A DNA stretch of 9,109 nt from JAGTVG01 sp965365275. Its GTDB lineage: Bacteria > Bacteroidota > Bacteroidia > Cytophagales > Cyclobacteriaceae. The position numbers were made by a program, and so were the translations under genes. The notes beneath the pieces were generated by a model, which saw nothing but the letters and a program-made list of their open reading frames with translations, ran no database searches and was not told the origin of the DNA. Within the stretch, counting starts at the first letter, position 1; each line of letters starts with the position of its first letter. The stretch is from positions 1 through 9,109 of the forward strand of contig CBDUBA010000150.1 in NCBI GenBank assembly GCA_965365275.1, written 5' to 3'. This document shows positions 1-5,944 of the stretch, piece after piece.

Positions 1-1
1 C

Positions 2-295
2 CCTGTTCCTGTTAATCCTCCTCCGAAGTTAGTATGCACTGGACCATATGCTTATTCACGAAATCCAATGTTGACTGGAGTGTTTTCTTTAATGTTTGGA
101 ATTGGATTTTGGATTGGCAGTTTTTCACTCATTGTAATTTTCACACCGTTATTTATTCTTGCCAATACTCTTGAATTGAAACGAATAGAAGAACCGGAAC
201 TCGAGAGACGTTTAGGTGAAAAATATATAGAATATAAGAAAAGGACACCAATGTTTATCCCAGGTTTGAATTTAATATTAAAAGCAAGGAAGTAA
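2..295 (+). CDS. ICMT-family membrane methyltransferase, C-terminal part (cut by window start)
   Basis: This is the last 97 residues of a gene that begins left of the window; the frame is open from base 2. The fragment has the signature of the isoprenylcysteine carboxyl methyltransferase (ICMT)/phospholipid methyltransferase superfamily, integral membrane enzymes that use S-adenosylmethionine. The GPYAYSRNPMLTG stretch (about residues 19-31) is the conserved Gly-Pro-Tyr...Arg-Asn-Pro motif. A hydrophobic hairpin follows (about 32-56), and then the C-terminal EEPELERRLGEKYIEYKKR block ending in Pro-X-X-Ile-Pro, where the paired Glu and the Tyr residues are family hallmarks. In bacteria the acceptor is usually unknown; I cannot tell whether it is a lipid, a protein or a small molecule. 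A start at the internal ATG at 68 would remove the Gly-Pro-Tyr and Arg-Asn-Pro motif, so it is not the real start. The stop is TAA at 293-295. The following gene is 212 bases away and probably has its own promoter. Confidence 0.82.
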   Translation, partial: PVPVNPPPKLVCTGPYAYSRNPMLTGVFSLMFGIGFWIGSFSLIVIFTPLFILANTLELKRIEEPELERRLGEKYIEYKKRTPMFIPGLNLILKARK

Positions 296-372
296 ACATA
301 TATGATAGTCTTGGTTATATAATTCAATTTAAGCCCTCACAAATAATTCACATAATACATCAGCCTAAAACC

Positions 373-412
373 TTGACAACCTACAAGAGATAGCGTCTGA
401 GGCATTCTTTTT
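373..412 (+). repeat. 40-bp direct repeat, copy 1
   Basis: This 40-base block begins TTGACAACCTACAAGAGA and matches copy 2 at 2660-2699 at 37 of 40 positions in the same orientation, counted by eye. Weaker similarity continues on both sides: ATCAGCCTAAAA just upstream against ATCAGCTTAAAA before copy 2, and ATCCCTA about 68-70 bases after each copy's start. The original unit may therefore have been about 100 bases. It lies in the gap between the methyltransferase fragment and the cyclase gene. I do not recognise the element. It has no strong hairpin of its own. Confidence 0.8.
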
Positions 413-507
413 TAAAACACAATAGAATCTTTCTCTTTAAATCCCTAACTTTATTATTACATCGGGTAGAAAGTAGTTGGATTTTTCAAACTGTTAATCT
501 TATAATC

Positions 508-2532
508 ATGCCCGAAGACCGCCGACTCGCTGCCATTATGTTCACCGACATCGTCGGATATACTGCCCTTATGGGTAGTGATGAAGACAAAGCATTCAAG
601 ATCCTTCGTAAGAACCGTCAAATCCAACGCCCAATCATTAAAAAATATGGTGGAAAATGGCTGAAAGAAATGGGTGATGGTATTCTTGCAAGTTTTCATA
701 CTGCCTCCGATGCCGTAAGGTGTGCTTGTGAGATTCAACTAACTGCTAAAAAAGCAGGAATCGGATTACGTATCGGAATACATGAAGGTGAAGTTGTATT
801 TGAAGGAGGAGACGTACTGGGTGATGGTGTAAATGTGGCTTCAAGATTGGAGGAGATAGCTGATGAAGGATCTATTAACATATCTGGAGCTGTTTATAAA
901 GACATTAAAAATAAAGCAGGTATTACTGCAGAATTTATTGAAGAGAAGGAGCTGAAAAATGTTGATGAGCCGGTTAAGGTCTATAAAGTTCATTATGAGG
1001 AAGAATTAGAGGGGGATTTACCCAAAAAATCAAAAAAGAAGCTCCTTTACTCTATTCTAGGCAGCTTTTTGATAATGATCATAGCATTAGTCTCAATATG
1101 GCACCTTTACCTCAAAAAACAGTCAAATATTGAAAGAACAACAATTGAAAGATCTATTGCCGTACTGGCTTTTAATGATCAGTCCCCCAATGGAGACCAG
1201 GAATGGCTGGGAGATGGGGTGGCCGATGAAATTCTTAATGTGTTAACAAAAGTTGAAGGTCTTAGAGTTATCGGAAAAACATCTTCATTTTCATTTAAAA
1301 GTAAAGATGCTACCATAAAAGAAATTGGAGAAAAATTAAACGTAAGGACTATTTTGGAAGGCAGTGTAATTAAGATTGATGATCAATTGCGAATTACTGC
1401 TCAGTTGATTGATGTGGATAGTGAAGCACATATCTGGTCTGATAAATATGATCGTGATGCAGCAGATATTTTGGACATCATTGATGAAGTGGCTCAAAAT
1501 ATTGCAGGTTCATTAATCACGGAGCTTTCAATTGAAAAGGCAGCGAATATTAAAACAGCCCATCAGCCAAATGCTGAAGCATATGAATATTTTCTAAAAG
1601 CAAATCACATTGGTAGAGAAAAGGGGAAAAGACGTGATAATGCGGATGTTTTTTTCTTGATAAGGGAAATGTATCTCAAGGCTATTTCAATTGATCCTGA
1701 TTATGTAGATGCTATCGTGGGATTATCTGACCTATATGATAATCGGGCATGGATGTTTAACCGGGAATTAAATCGCTCAATAAGGGATAGTCTGCTCAAT
1801 GTTGCCTATCAAATAGATCCAGATGCCCCTTCTGTGCTATACTCAAAAGGGTTTGCAACTACTAACATCGATAGTGTATTTCATTTTATGAAAACAGCAT
1901 ATGACATAGATCCTTACTACGGAAATGGAGTCATATTAGTTAATAAACTTTTAATCTTAGGATTTTATGATATATGTATCCCGCTATGTTATAAGTATCT
2001 GGAAAGAGATCCACTAAATCCAGCTCTCCGAGATTTTCTTGTGTCAAGCTTATGGAACAATGGGCAAATTGATGAAGCCAGAGAACAATTAAGGAAAGGG
2101 CTTGAATTGCACGAAGATCATTTTTGGCTCAACATGCTTTTATTTTACATGAAGGTATTTGTTGATAGGGATATTGTTGAGGCAAAAAAGATATCTGAAA
2201 AACTGGATCTATCATATGACCCACGAAGTATCGAAAGCAAAGCTCTCGTGTTAGCAATGGAGGGCAAAAAAGAGGAAGCTTTAGAAGTAGATTCAAATTG
2301 GATTGTAAAAATTAAATTGGGCATGAAGGCCGAAGCACTTGCATCCTTAGAACAAATCATTAATAGCCCAGATTTTCTATCTAAAGATTATTATTATGGG
2401 TATCTATCTTTAAAAGGACATGTTTTTTTTGAAAGCATAAGAGACGAACCTCAATTTCAAGAGTGGTTGAAGGAAACAAAAGAAGTATATGATGACCGTA
2501 TGCGTAAATATGGCCATCTGTTTAATGAATAA
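508..2532 (+). CDS. Membrane-anchored class III adenylate cyclase with TolB/FlgO-like and TPR domains
   Basis: This 674-residue protein probably converts ATP to cAMP. The catalytic domain (about 6-163) shows the class III residues: metal-binding Asp14 (FTDIVGYTAL) and Asp57 (KEMGDGILASF), purine-selecting Lys53 and Asp102, and transition-state Asn109 and Arg113 (VNVASRLE). Lys plus Asp points to ATP rather than GTP. A Lys-rich stretch (173-178) precedes one membrane helix (about 179-202), so by the positive-inside rule the cyclase is cytoplasmic and the rest periplasmic. Residues 214-340 (SIAVLAFND, WLGDGVADEI, RTILEGSV, AHIWSDKYDR) form the TolB N-terminal/FlgO-like domain often paired with such cyclases. 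Several degenerate TPR units follow (about 375-535), and the tail IRDEPQFQEWLKE (about 644-656) is typical of these TPR proteins. The ATG at 508 fits because the conserved RRLAAIMFTDIVG begins at residue 5. No Shine-Dalgarno sequence is visible. It is probably monocistronic and is flanked by two direct repeats. Guanylate cyclase activity is less likely. Confidence 0.9.
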   Translation: MPEDRRLAAIMFTDIVGYTALMGSDEDKAFKILRKNRQIQRPIIKKYGGKWLKEMGDGILASFHTASDAVRCACEIQLTAKKAGIGLRIGIHEGEVVFEGGDVLGDGVNVASRLEEIADEGSINISGAVYKDIKNKAGITAEFIEEKELKNVDEPVKVYKVHYEEELEGDLPKKSKKKLLYSILGSFLIMIIALVSIWHLYLKKQSNIERTTIERSIAVLAFNDQSPNGDQEWLGDGVADEILNVLTKVEGLRVIGKTSSFSFKSKDATIKEIGEKLNVRTILEGSVIKIDDQLRITAQLIDVDSEAHIWSDKYDRDAADILDIIDEVAQNIAGSLITELSIEKAANIKTAHQPNAEAYEYFLKANHIGREKGKRRDNADVFFLIREMYLKAISIDPDYVDAIVGLSDLYDNRAWMFNRELNRSIRDSLLNVAYQIDPDAPSVLYSKGFATTNIDSVFHFMKTAYDIDPYYGNGVILVNKLLILGFYDICIPLCYKYLERDPLNPALRDFLVSSLWNNGQIDEAREQLRKGLELHEDHFWLNMLLFYMKVFVDRDIVEAKKISEKLDLSYDPRSIESKALVLAMEGKKEEALEVDSNWIVKIKLGMKAEALASLEQIINSPDFLSKDYYYGYLSLKGHVFFESIRDEPQFQEWLKETKEVYDDRMRKYGHLFNE

Positions 2533-2591
2533 TCCTGAGTTTCTACCTACCTGTTGTAAATTCTGGATTTGAATGATTGAAGTTAAAAGAT

Positions 2592-2614
2592 AAATCATAG
2601 GTAGTTGATTTTTT
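2592..2614 (+). terminator. Weak hairpin plus T-run after the cyclase gene
   Basis: AAATCA (2592-2597) can pair with TGATTT (2606-2611) around an eight-base loop, followed directly by more T residues up to 2614. It lies 60 bases after the cyclase stop and is the only terminator-like structure there. The stem is purely AT-rich apart from one C-G pair, so it is weak. A longer-range pairing of CTACCTA (2543-2549) with TAGGTAG (2598-2604) is an alternative fold. Confidence 0.28.
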
Positions 2615-2659
2615 ATATCTTAATTGTTTATCCAGTATCAGCTTAAAATATAATTATCA

Positions 2660-2699
2660 TTGACAACCTACAAGAGAAAGTGTCTGAAGCATTCTTTTT
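2660..2699 (+). repeat. 40-bp direct repeat, copy 2
   Basis: This copy has the same orientation as copy 1 (373-412) and differs at three positions. It starts 128 bases after the cyclase stop. The two copies bracket the cyclase gene, with about 2.29 kb from start to start. The rest of the 290-base gap 2533-2822 is AT-rich and shows no gene. Confidence 0.8.
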
Positions 2700-2822
2700 A
2701 AATTAGTAGTATATATAACGTTTTATAGTATCCCTACGATCTCAGGATATAAAAATAGGTAAATAGCACACTCATTACACTTTAGAAATAATGGCCGAAA
2801 ATTCTTAAATCAGGAATTGTTT

Positions 2823-3260
2823 TTAATTCCCATCATCTTCTGAAGATTCTTGCCATATTATAACAAATGTTATTATCCACCCAGCTGCAATTGAGCCTGC
2901 TGTTAGGAAAACAGTTCCTGTTATACTTTTTGGCCTATTTTGAAGCCTTATTTCAGTAATTTTATCCTCTTCAATCTCAACTTCCTCTTTGACATTTATT
3001 GCTTTTGTAGATGCGGATTTATCTTTCTGTTTTGCCAGCAGACCATATAATTTATTGTCTTTGTAATAGATCGAATCAAGAATTAATTGTTCACCATTAA
3101 TTATTCCAATCTTGATTCTTTTCGCTTTTTTATGGTCCTTATTAATTGCCTGTTCAATTGTTACAGACTTTTTATCATATACCTTACAGCATTGAAATAA
3201 AAAAACAATTAAAAGAAAAAAAGCAATGGGTTTTAAATAAGTAAATGTGAACCTTATCAT
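2823..3260 (-). CDS. Small lipoprotein of unknown function with a C-terminal membrane segment
   Basis: This 145-residue protein belongs, as far as I can tell, to a family of short Bacteroidota lipoproteins without known function. The N-terminus has a basic start, a hydrophobic core (about 11-23: IAFFLLIVFLFQ) and a Cys pair at 24-25, which fits a lipoprotein signal peptide with acylation at the first Cys. The next residues, KVYDKKSVTIEQAI, and the repeated Lys/Ile/Glu strands up to about residue 110 suggest a small beta-rich domain. A second hydrophobic segment lies near the C-terminus (about 112-137, with several Gly and Ala), followed by an acidic tail ending ESSEDDGN. An upstream ATG at 3293 is in frame and would add 11 residues. 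I prefer 3260 because it gives a normal signal peptide length. It stands alone, transcribed opposite to the cyclase. No function should be assigned. Confidence 0.72.
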   Translation of the reverse strand: MIRFTFTYLKPIAFFLLIVFLFQCCKVYDKKSVTIEQAINKDHKKAKRIKIGIINGEQLILDSIYYKDNKLYGLLAKQKDKSASTKAINVKEEVEIEEDKITEIRLQNRPKSITGTVFLTAGSIAAGWIITFVIIWQESSEDDGN

Positions 3261-3392
3261 GGTAAAAAAATATGGCTTATATAAGAAAAACAAAAATCAA
3301 ATCTGAATAGTTCTAAAACTGAACCTTCCTCATGCAATGAAGTTCTCAATCAATTATTTGACCATTCCATTTAAGATTCAAAATTTCTGGTG

Positions 3393-3422
3393 GCTACAGG
3401 GGAAAGTGTCCGATGAAATTTT
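3393..3422 (+). repeat. Divergent third copy of the direct repeat
   Basis: The block starting GCTACAGGGGAAAGTGTC aligns without gaps to the core of copy 2 (2667-2696) at 22 of 30 positions by eye, including an unbroken run GAAAGTGTC. The orientation matches copies 1 and 2. It sits upstream of the small lipoprotein gene, so that gene too is bracketed by copies. The similarity is lower, and chance or a different but related element is possible. Confidence 0.5.
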
Positions 3423-3498
3423 ACATTATGTAAATAGAGATGCTAAAAAAAAGATTGAAGTATTACAATGAGCATAAAAATTAGGTGAATATTTCTAA

Positions 3499-3547
3499 GG
3501 GAATAATCCCCTGAGATAAAGCATCGATGCTCATGGAACTGCTCAGG
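3499..3547. repeat. Cluster of short inverted repeats
   Basis: Three potential stems follow each other: GGGA-ATAA-TCCC (3499-3510), the perfect 12-base palindrome AGCATCGATGCT (3520-3531), and CCTGAG (3510-3515) pairing with CTCAGG (3542-3547) across the palindrome. They lie downstream of the spondin terminator on that gene's strand. They could form a structured RNA or a protein site. I cannot assign a family. Confidence 0.4.
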
Positions 3548-3569
3548 AGTGAAAGGGAGAAGCTAATTA

Positions 3570-3600
3570 ATAATGCGGAGGATCTTATCCACCGCATTAT
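3570..3600 (-). terminator. Strong hairpin terminator for the spondin gene
   Basis: ATAATGCGG (3570-3578) pairs perfectly with CCGCATTAT (3592-3600). After an A-A mismatch the stem continues with GGAT/ATCC (3580-3583 and 3587-3590), closing on a three-base loop, for thirteen base pairs in all. It lies 17 bases beyond the spondin stop codon, where a terminator is expected. On the minus strand it is followed by an AT-rich but T-interrupted stretch, so it may be a factor-assisted terminator or an RNA-stabilising 3' end rather than a classical intrinsic one. Confidence 0.7.
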
Positions 3601-3617
3601 GCTCAAAATCTCGGTAT

Positions 3618-4895
3618 TTAGTTCTGTCTCGAAGTAACACTCACGCGCAGCATGTCAGTCACAGACGGATAATCAAAACCATCACTTACTAAATTAAGTA
3701 TACCATTCTCTGTAACACCCGTATCGGGTCCCGTTTGTCGAGGTGCCTGGTTACTCCCTGCACCCGGATACTCATTTACCTCAGTCATTGCGTCATACAA
3801 TTGCAATAGCATAGTAATATCCCCAGAAACAGGAGGGCCGTTCTGAAACAAGTCAATCTCACCACCTACAAACAAGTCATTGGACTGTACAAGCATGGTT
3901 GCAAATACCAGCTTGTCACCTGGTTGAGCATCAAACTCAAAAGTATACTGCTCACCGGGAAATATCGGAGCAGGATTAGCCCCGCCCATGGGTGTTGTAA
4001 ATACATCGAAAGACTGAACACCTGCCACATCATTCAGACTGCCTGGAAATCCGGAAGGATCACCATCCTCAGCCAGGGATTCCAGGTTCATGGAAGAGGA
4101 CTGCCCCATCGAATATATTGGATTTGAAAGGGTATACACAGCCCATACACCTGGTGCAAACGGTGTTACGAAACCGCTGTTCTGTATAAGTTCATCTGTG
4201 ATCGGTCCATTCATGCCATCCTCTGCCAGGTCTTCGAGATCTCCTGAAGCAACAGCTCCGGATGAGAAAAGAGGTTGCGCTTCTCCATGTACAACCCAGG
4301 TACCTGGAGCCAATGGTGTCTGAAAACTACCCGCATCACTCACATTGTTAATAGTTACTGTAAACAAGGTTCCCCCATCATGTTCCAGAACCACTGAAAG
4401 GACCTCTTCATCGGCTGGATAGGTAAATCCGTCATTGACATCGGCAATTAATATTACGTTACCGTTTTCACTCATACCCGTATCCGGACCGGATTGCCGG
4501 GGTGCCTGATCACTTCCGACGCCTGGTTCCTGGTTTACTTCAGTACCTGCATCCCATAGATGAACCATGCCGGTTACATCCCCAGTTATGGGTTCTCCGG
4601 CTGTGTTGTACAGTTCTATGCCTGTATCTTCGGGTGCATAGAATAGATCATTTGATTGGACGAACATGGTGGCAAATGACAAATAATGCCCTTTACCTGC
4701 ATGGAACGAAAAGGAATAATTACTTCCGGGAAGAATAACATCGGTCATCCCGGCATCAAAATACGCTTTACCTTCAGATATATTCTGAATGGTAACAGTA
4801 AAAGAACCCATAGGATTCATTTCTTCGTCTTCTTTACATGATAATAGCAATACAGTAAGGAAGACAGCCATTGATAAATACACTGTTTTTTTCAT
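3618..4895 (-). CDS. Spondin-domain lipoprotein with internal duplication
   Basis: This 425-residue protein is exported and probably lipid-anchored: MKKTVYLSMAVFLTVLLLSC is a lipoprotein signal with lipobox LLSC and acylated Cys20, followed by an acidic KEDEE linker. The ORF stays open upstream to 4973, but the start at 4895 gives the proper signal. The mature part consists of spondin N-terminal-type domains, beta-sandwich modules known from animal extracellular matrix and common in marine bacteria. Signatures are FTVTIQNIS/FTVTINNVS (about 32 and 178), APGTWVVHGEAQPLFSSG (about 196), APGVWAVYTLSNPIYSMG (about 247), and twice FATM(F/L)VQSNDLF followed by (D/A)xxTEVN, then QAPRQ(S/T)GPDTG (about 74-145 and 331-398). 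Unit 1 lacks the APG-W segment and unit 2 has it twice, so the gene grew by uneven duplication. The gene looks more GC-rich by eye than the cyclase gene. It lies 85 bases after the regulator's stop with a CRP-like site between, which suggests its own control. Binding partner or substrate is unknown. Confidence 0.85.
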   Translation of the reverse strand: MKKTVYLSMAVFLTVLLLSCKEDEEMNPMGSFTVTIQNISEGKAYFDAGMTDVILPGSNYSFSFHAGKGHYLSFATMFVQSNDLFYAPEDTGIELYNTAGEPITGDVTGMVHLWDAGTEVNQEPGVGSDQAPRQSGPDTGMSENGNVILIADVNDGFTYPADEEVLSVVLEHDGGTLFTVTINNVSDAGSFQTPLAPGTWVVHGEAQPLFSSGAVASGDLEDLAEDGMNGPITDELIQNSGFVTPFAPGVWAVYTLSNPIYSMGQSSSMNLESLAEDGDPSGFPGSLNDVAGVQSFDVFTTPMGGANPAPIFPGEQYTFEFDAQPGDKLVFATMLVQSNDLFVGGEIDLFQNGPPVSGDITMLLQLYDAMTEVNEYPGAGSNQAPRQTGPDTGVTENGILNLVSDGFDYPSVTDMLRVSVTSRQN

Positions 4896-4911
4896 GTTTT
4901 TACTTTTTTGG

Positions 4912-4919
4912 CTAAAGTA
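4912..4919 (-). promoter_or_regulatory. Possible -7 box of the spondin gene
   Basis: On the minus strand TACTTTAG matches the Bacteroidota -7 consensus TAnnTTTG at five of six fixed positions. No good -33 box lies at the usual distance, which is compatible with an activator-dependent promoter. Transcription would start near 4905, about ten bases before the ATG. Confidence 0.3.
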
Positions 4920-4937
4920 GAATCCTGATTTGCCAAA

Positions 4938-4959
4938 AAATGTGTGCGATTTCACATTT
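4938..4959. promoter_or_regulatory. CRP-like operator upstream of the spondin gene
   Basis: AAATGTG (4938-4944) and CACATTT (4953-4959) form a perfect inverted repeat with eight bases between. Read as two 8-base arms with a 6-base spacer, the arms are AAATGTGT and TCACATTT. The ideal E. coli CRP site has arms AAATGTGA and TCACATTT, so only one arm base differs. It lies in the 85-base gap between the Crp-like gene's stop and the spondin start. If the -7 box at 4912-4919 is right, the operator centre is about 43 bases upstream of the transcription start, close to the -41.5 position of class II CRP activation. The match is directly visible; binding by the adjacent regulator is inferred. Confidence 0.62.
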
Positions 4960-4980
4960 GAGATGAATGTCAAAGGAATG

Positions 4981-5679
4981 TCAAACAGACGACAGTTTTA
5001 AAAATGCCTCCTTCTTTTTAATAATGATGAATTTTCTAGAATATTCCAGCAGACCATCCTTTTTGAACTGGTTGAACAGTTTAGTGACGGTTTCACGAGT
5101 TGTTCCAATCAGGTTGGCGATATCACCTTGAGTGTAAAAATGTTTTATTTCAATTCCGTTTTCAGATGGTTCTGGATCCAGATCCTTATGGCTTCCTTTC
5201 TGTTCTTCCATAAGGTCCCGTATAAACTCAATCAATCGGGTTTTTGCATCTTTAAACAACAATCGCTCCAGGCGTCTTTCCATCTTTCTGAGCCGGAATC
5301 CGATAATCTTGCTGATTTCAAGACTGAACCTTCCGTTATCCCGCATTAGTTCATACATTTTATCTACTGATAAGGGGCATAATTGGGTGTTATCGGTCAT
5401 AGCAATCGCCTGTTCATCGCTTCCACCCTCCCCAAGAAGAGCCTTTTCGCCAAATAATTCACCTTTTGTCAGTATCGCTTTTATGATTTCATTTCCCTCA
5501 TCAGAAAATTTAACCACCTTTACTTTTCCTTTGCTGATCAGATAGATCTTCTTATGGGATGAACTCTGGCTATAGATAATATCATTTTTCTGATGATGAA
5601 TAAAATGCTTTTCCGCATATCCCTTCACTTTATGGGGACATAGAATATCATAGAGATTTATATTATCCAGATACCACAT
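4981..5679 (-). CDS. Crp/Fnr-family transcriptional regulator
   Basis: This 232-residue protein has the normal length and order of the family. A cyclic-nucleotide-binding-like beta-roll (about 20-110) contains ISKGKVKVVKFSDEGNE and GELFGEKALLGEG. A long dimerisation helix follows (about 115-160, with RLRKMERRLERLLFKDAKTR), then a winged helix-turn-helix (about 178-225, FYTQGDIANLIGTTRETVTK). In the recognition helix, Arg195-Glu196 align with CRP Arg180-Glu181, and Lys200 replaces Arg185; these residues read TGTGA in CRP. In the pocket, Gly77-Glu78 of the phosphate-binding cassette are kept, but the Arg expected near 87-89 is absent (SDEQA), so cAMP binding is doubtful. The four-Cys iron-sulfur pattern of FNR is absent; the Cys present (14 and 101) do not form it. 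The start at 5679 is the ATG giving the usual short N-terminus. The gene is divergent from the permease and upstream of the spondin gene on the same strand. The likely target is the operator at 4938-4959. Confidence 0.88.
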   Translation of the reverse strand: MWYLDNINLYDILCPHKVKGYAEKHFIHHQKNDIIYSQSSSHKKIYLISKGKVKVVKFSDEGNEIIKAILTKGELFGEKALLGEGGSDEQAIAMTDNTQLCPLSVDKMYELMRDNGRFSLEISKIIGFRLRKMERRLERLLFKDAKTRLIEFIRDLMEEQKGSHKDLDPEPSENGIEIKHFYTQGDIANLIGTTRETVTKLFNQFKKDGLLEYSRKFIIIKKKEAFLKLSSV

Positions 5680-5784
5680 TTATAAAAAAAACACCTTTAA
5701 ATGTCTAATCGTTGGAATAGAATTCAGATCGACTATGTATTGTACTAAGGTACGAATAATGATGCAATCTTTTTAATCCGGTAA

Positions 5785-5819
5785 ATCATTGTGTTGAACG
5801 AGCTTGAATTTACAATGAT
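5785..5819. repeat. 8-bp inverted repeat in the divergent promoter region
   Basis: ATCATTGT (5785-5792) and ACAATGAT (5812-5819) are perfect inverted repeats 19 bases apart, roughly midway between the two divergent genes. They could be an operator for a dimeric regulator with widely spaced half-sites, or a weak RNA hairpin. No T-run follows, so this is not a terminator. Confidence 0.4.
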
Positions 5820-5872
5820 CATGAAGATGAAAAGGGGAGTTTTTATTGTAAATATAATTCAATACTGGCCCA

Positions 5873-5880
5873 TACCTTTG
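5873..5880 (+). promoter_or_regulatory. -7 promoter box of the permease gene
   Basis: TACCTTTG matches all fixed positions of the Bacteroidota -7 consensus TAnnTTTG. A TTG lies at 5846-5848, but the 24-base spacing is longer than usual for the -33 element, so only the -7 part is convincing. Transcription would start near 5887, giving a leader of about 75-100 bases that includes the palindrome at 5930-5944. Confidence 0.42.
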
Positions 5881-5929
5881 ATAGAAAAGACATAATACTC
5901 TTCAGTCAAATGAGTAGGGTGCATTTTTT

Positions 5930-5944
5930 TTGCATTTAATGCAA
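5930..5944. repeat. 15-base perfect palindrome in the permease leader
   Basis: TTGCATTTAATGCAA is a perfect 7+1+7 inverted repeat. A further GTGCATT at 5920-5926 can compete for the same right arm, giving two alternative folds. It lies just before the in-frame TTG/ATG at 5958/5961 and 46 bases before the preferred start at 5991. It may be an operator or a leader hairpin that affects translation. Confidence 0.45.

Larger units (their letters stand above)
3261..3617. other. Gene-poor gap with hairpins, a decayed repeat and one doubtful small ORF
   Basis: This 357-base stretch lies between the start of the small lipoprotein and the end of the spondin gene. I see no convincing gene. It holds a divergent copy of the 40-bp repeat (3393-3422), a cluster of inverted repeats (3499-3547) and a strong terminator hairpin (3570-3600). 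One plus-strand ORF, 3337-3471 (44 codons, starting MKFSINYLTIPFKIQ), overlaps the repeat; it has no visible promoter or ribosome site and I treat it as doubtful. Confidence 0.6.

Noticed and set aside
337..352. TCACA repeated with a 6-base spacer before the cyclase gene
   Set aside because: The two units are direct, not inverted, so this is not a CRP-type operator.
457..738. Minus-strand open frame over the start of the cyclase gene
   Set aside because: It overlaps the conserved catalytic domain coding sequence and has no protein-like motif.
2800..2818. AATTC/GAATT hairpin after the small lipoprotein gene
   Set aside because: Only five pairs with a nine-base AT-rich loop; too weak to call a terminator.
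3243..3264. A perfect left half (AAATGTGA) of a CRP-like site at the start of the small lipoprotein gene
   Set aside because: The right half matches poorly (TCATGGTA) and the sequence is the coding start of the lipoprotein itself, so chance is the simpler explanation.
373..3422. Integron-like gene cassette array made by the three repeats
   Set aside because: The repeats lack the folded attC-type symmetry and no integrase is visible; the middle gene is also in the opposite orientation.
3896..4738. Several open frames on the plus strand across the spondin gene
   Set aside because: They lie opposite a gene with a clear signal peptide and conserved spondin motifs, and their translations show no domain or sensible composition.
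5128..5545. Open frames on the plus strand across the Crp-like gene
   Set aside because: They mirror a well-supported regulator gene and have no recognisable features.
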